Assembly (NCBI RefSeq): GCF_000143415.4
Contig: NW_003314265.1
Span: 135,199-199,198 of the forward strand
Reading direction: 5' to 3'
Origin: Selaginella moellendorffii
Lineage: Eukaryota; Streptophyta; Lycopodiopsida; Selaginellales; Selaginellaceae
Length of the DNA: 64,000 bases
Below, piece after piece: positions 1 through 8,546 of this stretch. The position numbers and the translations under genes are program-made. Positions within the stretch are counted from its first letter, which is position 1; every line of letters begins with the position of its first letter. The notes beneath the pieces were generated by a model. It made no database searches. It had not been told where the DNA came from and saw only the letters and a list, made by a program, of their open reading frames with translations.

Positions 1-1478
1 AAATGGCTGCACGCGTTGATCACCTCCACGAATGTGATATCGTCTGGCCTCTCGCCGTGCAGCCGCATTGAGTCGAACAGCGCGAGGGCCTCTTGCCCTA
101 GGCCGTTTCTCGAGTATGCTCCAATCATCGCGTTCCACGCCGCGAGATTCCTCTCAGGCATTCGCTCGAAAAGGGCTCTTGCGGCAGAAAGATCCCCGGA
201 CTCGGCATATGCGGAAGTTATTCCTGTCCATGCCGCGGAATCTGGGTCGGGGATGGAATCGAATACGGCACGTGCGCGGGAAAGATTCCCGGATTGCGCG
301 TGTGCGGTCATTAGCGCAAATGCGGCCAGAAAATGGTTTTGCGGCATTTTGTGGAACAGGGAGCTCGCGTCGCTCAGATACCCGTTCTGAGCATAAGACG
401 ATATCAACGCGTTCCACGACGCCACGTCGCGCTCGATCATGCGGTCGAAGAGAGCCCGGGCCTGGCACAAATTGCCGCTCGCCGCGTGGCCCTGGACGAC
501 AGCCGTCCACGTCACCACGTCGGCGGCCTGGGCCACGTGGGCGAAGAGGGCAAGAGCCACGTGGACGTTCCCGGCCTGGCCCTGCGCCGCGATCATCGCG
601 TTCCAGGAGACGAGGTCCCGCTGGGGAAGGCGATCGAAGACGACCTGTGATTGGTCGAGGTCGCGCGCGTCGATGTGGCACTGGAGGATCGTGTTCCAGG
701 AGATTATGCTGCGCTCCGCCATGGAGTCGAAGAGCTCGCGCGATTCGGCGCATTGCCCTAGCTGGGAATGCGCTGCGAGCATCGTGTTCCAGGAGAAGAG
801 ATTCCGGTAGGACATCCGATCGAAGAACCCTCTGGCGCGATCGATGCCACGGGACTGGCTGAAGCCCTGGATCATCGCCGTCCAGGTGATGACATTGCGC
901 TTGGGCATCTCGTCGAAGAGCGTTGTGGCCTGATCCAGATGCCCTTTCGCGGCAAATGCTGCGACCATTGCATTCCAGCAGGCGAGGTCTCGCTCGGGGA
1001 TTTTCCAGAAAAGCCCGGATGCCTCGCGGAGCTGAGAGTGGTCCGCGTAGATCACGATCATCACTGTCAAAGAGACTACTGTGTGCTGGGGCATCTGGTA
1101 GAAAATTTCTTGCGATTGGGCAAAATGCCCGCTCCTGGCAAATGCCGCAAGGATCGAGTTCCACGACACGGCGTTCCTCTCAGGCGACGAGTCGAACATT
1201 TTCTTGGTTTGGCACGTGAGATTGTTGTGAGCGTAGGCCGCGATCATCATGTTCCAGGAGAAAACATTGGGCTGCGGGATGGATTCGAAGGCCTTGCGCG
1301 CCTCGTCGACGCTCTTGCACCGCCCGTACATCTCCACCACCAGGTTGCGCAGCAGCGTGTCGCCGCCCACACGGCTGCGCAGGAGCCGCTCGTGAATCGC
1401 TCGCGCGTCGCTCAGGCTCTTGCAGCACTTGATCAGGCGCTCGAACGCATCGATCTCGCGCAGGAAGGGTCGTGGCAT
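1..1478 (-). CDS. PLS-type pentatricopeptide repeat protein, 5' part (C-terminus outside window)
   Basis: PPR proteins of this type bind organellar RNA, often at editing sites. The minus-strand frame is open from an ATG at 1478 to the window edge (492 codons, no intron). A TGA lies directly before the ATG, which fixes the start. After about 45 residues it becomes a run of some 13 repeats of about 31 residues, each with a core like 'SWNxMIxAYA' followed by 'A..LFD.MPER'. Examples are SWNMMIAAYA near 1240, SWNSILAAFA near 1160 and AWNAMIGAYS near 130. The near-uniform S-length repeats suit the lycophyte PLS class. An E or DYW tail would lie left of position 1 and cannot be seen. No organellar target peptide is obvious. 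It shares a 225-bp upstream region with the tRNase Z-like gene. Family assignment is firm; the RNA target is unknown. Confidence 0.93.
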   Translation of the reverse strand, partial: MPRPFLREIDAFERLIKCCKSLSDARAIHERLLRSRVGGDTLLRNLVVEMYGRCKSVDEARKAFESIPQPNVFSWNMMIAAYAHNNLTCQTKKMFDSSPERNAVSWNSILAAFARSGHFAQSQEIFYQMPQHTVVSLTVMIVIYADHSQLREASGLFWKIPERDLACWNAMVAAFAAKGHLDQATTLFDEMPKRNVITWTAMIQGFSQSRGIDRARGFFDRMSYRNLFSWNTMLAAHSQLGQCAESRELFDSMAERSIISWNTILQCHIDARDLDQSQVVFDRLPQRDLVSWNAMIAAQGQAGNVHVALALFAHVAQAADVVTWTAVVQGHAASGNLCQARALFDRMIERDVASWNALISSYAQNGYLSDASSLFHKMPQNHFLAAFALMTAHAQSGNLSRARAVFDSIPDPDSAAWTGITSAYAESGDLSAARALFERMPERNLAAWNAMIGAYSRNGLGQEALALFDSMRLHGERPDDITFVEVINACSH

Positions 1479-1703
1479 TCATCTCTGTATGGGTAAATGC
1501 GAGAGCTAGAGCTGCCCAAGAGGAAGGAGGTTTCGATCTGACACTCAGTGGATACAAACTGTGTGTGATGCTCATCCAGCAGTCACCACAAAGGCGATCA
1601 TCATCGTGTCAAGAATGCCGCAAACACTAAAACCCTACCCAAGAACCCTAGCATGTTTTACCATTTACCCAAGAGCCCTAGCATTTCCCCATTCGTTTTA
1701 TTC
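1479..1703. promoter_or_regulatory. Head-to-head intergenic promoter with telo-box-like motifs
   Basis: Only 225 bp separate the divergent start codons of the PPR gene (1478, -) and the tRNase Z-like gene (1704, +). The stretch contains several CCCTA cores around 1628-1680: AAAACCCTACC, AAGAACCCTAGC and AAGAGCCCTAGC. These match plant telo-boxes (AAACCCTAA), which in plants often mark housekeeping and translation genes. A shared bidirectional promoter is inferred. Confidence 0.45.
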
Positions 1704-3281
1704 ATGAGAGTGGCGGCATCCAAGCTCAGGAAGAGCGGCATTGCGCAGCGCATTTCATCCGGTAAGGTGATCTACCTCTCGATCGACGCGGAGGCTCATA
1801 CGCATTGCAGTGAGTGACGATCTCGTGAAAATCCGTCAAGCCGAGAGGCGCAAGGTCGAGATTGTCACGGATCAATCTTTCGAGCTCCCAGGTGGGAAAT
1901 TTCTCCACATTTCGTCCGATCACAGCAAACACAAGGGCACGAAGTTCGCATTTCTCGGCACTTCTCTCTTCCCTGGAAGAACCGAACCGTGCCTTCTTGT
2001 AAAAAATGGTGAGTTTTTCTCTCTTTTTGTTTTCTTGGCTTTCGAGAACTTTCTTTTAGAAGGACGATGCTTCATTTTTAACTGCGGAGACAATGTGTAT
2101 CGCGAACTTCAGCGTGCCTCTTATCTCGAGAAGCAGTGCACGATTTTTATAACGAGCATGGACATCAACAATGTATCCAAAGAAGGTCTTTTCATTTTTT
2201 TCGTTCTAGCTCGAACCTTGACAAAGAAAATTTCCTCCCAAATGGAACTATCAGATCGTTGGACTCCCTGGTAAGAAGCTCTTTCTTTCTCTCGTTTTAT
2301 TCTTCTCACCGTTGCGATTTATCATCCTTCCAGGTCTTTTGTCGCCTGGAGTTTTACCTCCACCCGTGGTAATCTATGGGCCTCAAGGTCTGCGGCAGTA
2401 CATTAGAGCTACGCTACGAGCCTGCTTTGCTAGAGTTCCCACAAAGTATACCGTGCATGAACTCCTTTTAAACAATGTAAGGACCTTGTGTTGCAGTATG
2501 CTGATTTGTATATGGTTTTTTTTCTTTTCAGGACTTGAGAGTTGGAAATCAGCAATCTCAAGACTTGATGCACGAAGATGAGCTTTATGGAGACGATCTG
2601 CTGTGCTCTGGAAACGATTCATATCCACTGTAAGTCCTTTCGTTATTCGCGTCGTAATGAAGCCTTGTCTAACTCTGTGCAGCGTCGAAGATGACCACCA
2701 CAACGTGATATCCTGGTCTTTGTGCCAAAAGAAACAAAGCTGCGGTTTCATCTACAAGGAAACGGGAACGTAAGTTTTCTATTATGTTCCCAAACACAGT
2801 GGGTAGCAAACTAATGATGTCACTAGAAAGGATTGCAGTTCGGGAAACTCCATTGGTAAGCTCTACGCTAAGCGTCTTTCACTAAAGTTGAGAATTCTAC
2901 GTAGCTTTGGTGAGCCGGAAGAGCGAGAGAGTACCATGGTGCTTGAAAGCCAAAGACGTGGATGTTCTCGTTCATGAAATTGACAATACCATCCATGGAG
3001 CTCGTAAGTGTCCCACCCTCTAATCCAGAGCCTTGAAATAAGAGAACTTCTCATGTCAATCCAGAAATCGCTGGGGATCAAGCCAAGGCTATCAACGCCA
3101 AGTCCCTTGTGATGAGCGGCTGTTCAGTGAGTCTATTTTGTTGCAATGCAACTGTATGTTGACAAATTCTTGGCAGAGAACTGGAAGCCAGGAACTTGAA
3201 GCAGCTAAGTCGAGATTTGGAAAAGCAAGCGTAGCTCTAAGCATGGACCACGTTACCTTCACTTTGAATAACAATGGATGA
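1704..3281 (+). CDS. tRNase Z / ELAC1-like metallo-beta-lactamase-fold protein lacking metal ligands
   Basis: Eleven exons splice into one 335-residue frame: 1704-1761, 1811-2008, 2060-2172, 2255-2270, 2334-2476, 2532-2629, 2683-2769, 2827-2855, 2905-3003, 3065-3126 and 3177-3281. All introns are GT-AG and short. The length fits short-form tRNase Z, which trims tRNA 3' ends. Conserved family blocks are FLGTS, GRCFIFNCGD (usual DCGE), the glycine/leucine turn IVGLPGLL, YGPQGLRQYI, YTVHEL and DVLVHE. The Zn-binding HxHxDH motif reads SMDINN (residues 118-123), the Asp of the usual GD motif is missing, and the terminal LTHFS-type His is Gly299 (MSGCS). The fold seems kept but metal-dependent cleavage should be lost. 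The basic Ser/Arg-rich first 20 residues could be an organellar target peptide. It could be a young pseudogene, but every splice site and the frame are intact. Confidence 0.8.
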
Positions 3282-4061
3282 TCAAGCTATTATATGGTTT
3301 GGACACCTTATAATCACTTTAGAAGCTTTCTAAGTATGTTCTAGCATATTTTCACCTTTATACTAAAGTTAAAAAACTCGTTTTATAAGAAAAAATCATC
3401 CCTGTCCAAGACAATGTATTGTATGAAAGCCTTTCCACCCACAAATGGATTATAAAGCCAAGTTTGAGAGCTTGGAGAGGGTGCTCTTGTTTTCTCTTAA
3501 ATATGACATTTTTTGGTTTGTCACAATCCTCTATAGCGAGCTTGCAATGGCCCATATATGTGTAACTAGATAACAATATTGCGTTGCATGGTATTAATTA
3601 AACCTTTTCCCAAAAATTCCTACTTTCCAATATTTTAGCATTTGTTAAGTGATACATAAAATTAAAACAGTTTCCTACTCTTTATCATCCCAATTATTTA
3701 AAGCTATTAATTTATTTTTCTTGTAACAAAACTAAAGAATACCATTCAAAATAAAAAATTAATATTAGTATTCTATACTACATATATTCTAAAAGTAGTA
3801 AAAAACAACCACCCAAAATTTAATTTCTCAATGAAAACAAGAAAATGTAAAATAAATACATTAGTTATATGATTGAGCTTATGTGCCCATACAGGTTTAA
3901 AGACAATTATAAATCTCCTTCTAATATATATAAATATTAAAAAAATTAGTTTCACAAAGAAATATAATTATTTTAAAAATAAATAATTATAAAAAATAAT
4001 CATTAATAAAATATTGGTAATGAGATATTTGTAAAACTATTACCCTTTGCGAAAGAAGAGT

Positions 4062-4175
4062 GATCCCTCATTTGAAACTTGTTGCCCCTTTTTAGTTTTG
4101 TGATCCTTATCCATAATACAATACCGAGCTGTAACAGCGTATCCTTTTGCAAATAATGCACAAGTCCATTTAATC
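4062..4175 (-). pseudogene. Relic of the trypsin-like gene found at 50.9-52.8 kb
   Basis: The minus-strand frame reads CALFAKGYAVTARYCIMDKD followed by QQVSNE. It aligns with the second exon of the gene at 50880-52821 (CALFAKGYAVTVRHCVTDED ... QQVSNE). The catalytic His of that gene is Tyr here (RYC instead of RHC). Flanking sequence is AT-rich and shows no further exons. The match is too long to be chance, so this is a decayed copy in the opposite orientation. Confidence 0.7.
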
Positions 4176-6208
4176 AACATAGGTAAGTAAACCATATTAT
4201 ACATTATTAAACCATTCATTATGAAAAACAAAATTTCATTAGAAAACTTAATTCACATAATTAATTAATTTATTAATTCTGACTTAACAATAACAATTTA
4301 TATTAAAAGTTTTGTCCTTATGTTTGTCCAAAACTTAAACTTATGAATTTGACTATCAAATTTAATTTCTAAATGTCCTATGATATTTAAATTATATAAT
4401 ATATCAGTTAGTTATGATTTAAATATTAAAAAAAATCTTTAATGTTCTCAATATAAGAAGAAATTAATTAAAAAATTTAAGTCCCCACTTCCTATTTAAA
4501 CTATAATAAGTTAGAGAAGTATTTATTTTGATATCAATTATTACTAAAACTACTGATTGTTATTTCGTTACTTAAATAAAGTCTTCTTCTTTATTCTAAA
4601 TTAGCAACAATGTCTCATACACAAAAATGAATTACTCCCACAAGATATCCCTAAAGTTTTATATTATGATCACTATCTATTAATAGAATGTTAAGCTTCT
4701 TCATTATTTAAATTTTATGTAAATCTCAAATATTTGGTAAATGTATAGAATTTTTTTATATTTAAAAATTTTATTTAGAAAAATATTTTAATCCATATCT
4801 TATTGAAAGAAATGTCATATTATTAATAATAAAATATGTAATAATAAAAGTCCATTAATACAAAAAATAACTTATCATTACCATAGGGATGTAAGAAAAT
4901 TATATTACTTAATAAGCAATACAAGAATGGATGAACCACATTCAATCCCAAATGAATAATTTATATATTATATATTACTATAATAAATGTATTAATTAAG
5001 TAAAGTAATACTTTTATATATTTAAATGTCTCTCAAATTACTCATTTTGGTTGTTTATAATCCACCACACTTCTCTCAATATATGGTGTGATTCCCTTAA
5101 ACCAACAAACACCATTCTAGTATGAAATTTTAAATTTTAAATTAAAACTTCTCAAAAAGTTATCCAATCCAATATTACTCAAACCTAAATATCAAATATC
5201 CCAATACCCTTAACCAATTCAAAGAAAAATGCACTTTTATTTATATGCCCTTTCCTTTTATATTTGAGCTCTTTTAAATAATCTTTTGAATCTTTCCTTT
5301 TGGTTATATTCACTCTTCTATATAAGTTAGGGGTTTTGGGTTAATTGTTATTCATATTTTTATATTCCATGCACTCACATAAAGGGTAATTTTGATTATC
5401 TTTGAGGAATGTTTGGATTTGAGATTTTTATTTATATCTAACTTTTGCATTCTTTAAGTTTGACTTTCGTTATAACTTTTTTAATCTCTTCCCTTTTGCT
5501 TTTTCTTTTTTATTCATCTTTATAGTAGAGTAGTAACCTCTTCCTCCTTAACTTTGGAGTAGTAATTAGTGTAGTTACTCAATGTTATATGGTTGTAGTT
5601 GAACAATTATGTAAGTACCTAAAAAGAACAACCCGAAAGACGATCCATAGGGTTCAAATATAAAGAGAAAGAGCCTATAAATAAGAGTGCATTCCCTTTT
5701 CCAATTGGTTAAGAGTTCTTAAAATATTTAAGATTAAGTATCCTTCGGTTTAAATAATACTAGGCTTTTTCAATTCGTTAAGGGTTTTTAAGTGTCTTTA
5801 GGTTTGAATAATGCTAAATTAGGTAGTCCAAACTCTGGAGAGTACACTTGATATCAAAGGGTGTAAGCCACAAATTTTTCCTTTCTAATTTGCAAGTTAT
5901 CTTGTCTATCCGACCAACATTGCCTTGGGCTTAACTAAATTCTCTCGCGAAAGTTCTTGTCTATTGCATTAGCTCTTACTTAGTCCTACTTAGTTTTAGC
6001 TACTCACTGCACAAGCAACAGAGCATTAGCTATCCATCTACGGATTCCCAAATCTCTCACTATCCCCCTCCTTATATTAGATTGAACTTAAGTTTTGGCT
6101 ACATTCCCCATAAGCATAATCAGCCAAACATACTAAGCCTCCAAATTCCTAACATCTTTTAGTACAATAAGACTTGATCATGGGACCTTTTAAATCCCAA
6201 GCCTTCGA

Positions 6209-6465
6209 GGGACGTCGAGGGGAAACACCATGGCTTAATGCCCAGTATTTGTACCCCCACTTCCATCCCCAAAAGGAAGGCCCAAGCCCCTAGGTGTAAG
6301 CTCCTTGAATTTGAACTTCTCAGGTGCAACACTTGCTTCGGGACGTCGAGGGGAAACACCATAGCTTAACGCCCAATATTGGTACCCCCACTTCCATCCC
6401 CGACAGGAAGGCCCAAGCCCCTAGGTGTAAGCTCCTTGAATTTGAACTTCTCGGGACGTTACCCA
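6209..6465. repeat. Two-unit direct repeat of about 113-131 bp
   Basis: A unit beginning GGGACGTCGAGGGGAAACACC starts at 6209 and again at 6340, and a truncated third start (GGGACGT) lies at 6453. The two full units are nearly identical and carry AAGGCCCAAGCCCCTAGGTG. They differ mainly by about 18 bp at the end of the first. This is a GC-rich island inside AT-rich DNA. It may be the tandem repeat of a long terminal repeat, but no flanking element ends were identified. Confidence 0.75.
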
Positions 6466-8164
6466 GCCTAGTACTATTTAAACCCAAGGACACTTAACCT
6501 CAAATATCCCCAGGAAGTTTAAATTCAAGAAGTTATAAATATCTAGAAGTTTAGTTTGTTTTAGTTGGGTTAGATAGGAAGTTAAATTCACTTTGTTCAT
6601 TTTCCACTTCAATTTCGAAGCATCATCTCCATTTAGACTCATTTGTGGTTATCCTCATTTTACTATTTATGTTCAGTAGCATTTCACTATCATATTTGTT
6701 CATACTCACTATATTGGGGTTTGATGTTCCCTTTAGACTCACTAAGCTTGTTTCACTTCACAATTAATATCATTTATCTTCACTCCAGTACCATATCCAA
6801 TTGTTGTCAGAAAAAAAAAAAGAGAAATTAAAAAAGGAAAATGTGCTCAAAGCTTGAGGACCTCTTGTTATAAAACACTTCAGCCACCACAAGATAAATA
6901 AATAACATATTTACATTGCTTAACCTCCTTAATACATAATTTAATACTTGAGATAGGAAAAATCAATAAAAAATTCCACACTTTCAAGGAATATATAAAA
7001 TCTTTAGCAATAACAGCAAAACAAAGGCTCTCAATGCCACTCACACTAGGGACATTCACTAAACCCAAAACTATAATAAAAATAACTTAGCCCTAAAAAT
7101 AAAAGAATATGAAGAACTAAAATTGATTAAGAATTTTGCCAATAAACTAAAACAAGATTCTTGGTTTTATGCACATGATCAACACCTAAATTAATATAAA
7201 AAGGACAACTTAACACCAAATTGAGAACAATAGTTACAAATGATCAACATATTAGGAGAAAGAAATGCTACAAATGAAGAAAAAACACTATAAATATGAG
7301 AAGGTGGCTCAAGTTTAAAATAAAAAGTATTAGGAAAAAATAAAAAGCAAAGAGAAAATATTAAATGGTAAATTAAACAATTGACACTTATTTCACAACA
7401 TTTCCAACTAATCACTAAAGTTATCCTTAAAATAATCAAATTCCTCAATGACAGAAATCTATAAACATTGTAGTCCTATATATTTAATCCTCAAACATTC
7501 TCCAAGAATCAAATTGTATCATCCATAACTCCCCAATCAATGTTATGGTCATGCTCCACATCAGTCAAAAATGGTAAAATACCAAAAATAAAAAACACCA
7601 TGTAATTACATCCTATGGAAATTAGAGATGGTAACAAATTAAAGATTTGGAGCATCATGCTATACAACACTAAAAATTTGATTTGAAAAGGGCATAGCTA
7701 CAGAAACAATGTTACTAGGTGACAATAATGATGCATCATCTATAGTCTTGAACAACACTCCTCAATCTACATTAACATAACATAACAAAAGAAAAGAATG
7801 GAATGAGGATCAAAAGAAGAATAGATTAGATAGCTATTTAATCTTGAATCTAGCAAAAAGTTCTAACAAATCTAAAGAAGAAAAAAGAATGATAAAATAA
7901 AAGTAAAACACATTGAGTAAAACATTGTCAAAAAGCTCTACCCTTTAAGAACAAATTACAGTGTTTCTCATGTCCATCAATGTTGATGCTTAAGATATAG
8001 CAATAGATATATTAATTAGGTATATAAAAATGGATGGACTAGATTCAGTCACAAATAGATATGCTATATTATTAGAATTAGTTTATTACCTAGGTAGGGT
8101 TATATGTATATATACACAGAGCTAAATTAATTTAATAAATATAAATGGATACAAATTAATATAG

Positions 8165-8546
8165 TTGGTTAAAAATTGTGGGGGATTTAGTAGAAGAGAA
8201 AATCTTTGCATTGAGACAAGCAAGTGCAATTCACGCCATGAAGAGCTGTTATTGGAGACAGCCGCAGCATTGAAGAGTGGCATATCCAACAAGATTTTAT
8301 CTACTACCTTATACATTTTCTGCCTTACACTGTTTGAGGAGAATTAGTAATCCAAGGATTGTTGCATTGCAACATTCATTCCAGGCAGCAGAAGCAATGG
8401 GAGAAGTATTTTTCTTGTCACCGAGGTTTCTACCTGTTGCTTCGAGCACATCTCTGAGGCTTTAGAAAAGCATTACGCGAATTTTGCTTAGCCTCCAAAC
8501 AGGCGGCAACATTAATTTTGAAATTTAGGGTTTATGAGCCCTAGCA
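8165..8546. other. Transition region and CTC1 promoter, no recognisable gene
   Basis: Composition rises from AT-rich to genic here. A 60-codon open frame at 8165-8347 (+) has no recognisable motif and is not called a gene. Just before the CTC1 start lies TTAGGGTTTATGAGCCCTAG (8525-8544), a telo-box-like pair, which probably belongs to the CTC1 promoter or 5' UTR. Confidence 0.4.

Larger units (their letters stand above)
3282..8164. other. AT-rich gene-free block
   Basis: About 4.9 kb of strongly AT-rich DNA with long A/T runs and no open frame I can assign. It holds a relic of a trypsin-like gene (4062-4175), a GC-richer direct repeat (6209-6465) and a stretch near 5300-5390 that resembles sequence near 63480-63565. 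Base composition changes abruptly at both ends. It is most likely decayed transposon-rich DNA. I see no intact transposon frame. Confidence 0.6.

Noticed and set aside
154..1164. Long open frame (336 codons) overlapping the PPR gene in another minus-strand frame
   Set aside because: It has Arg/Pro-rich composition without domains and is a GC-rich shadow of the PPR reading frame, which has clear repeats.
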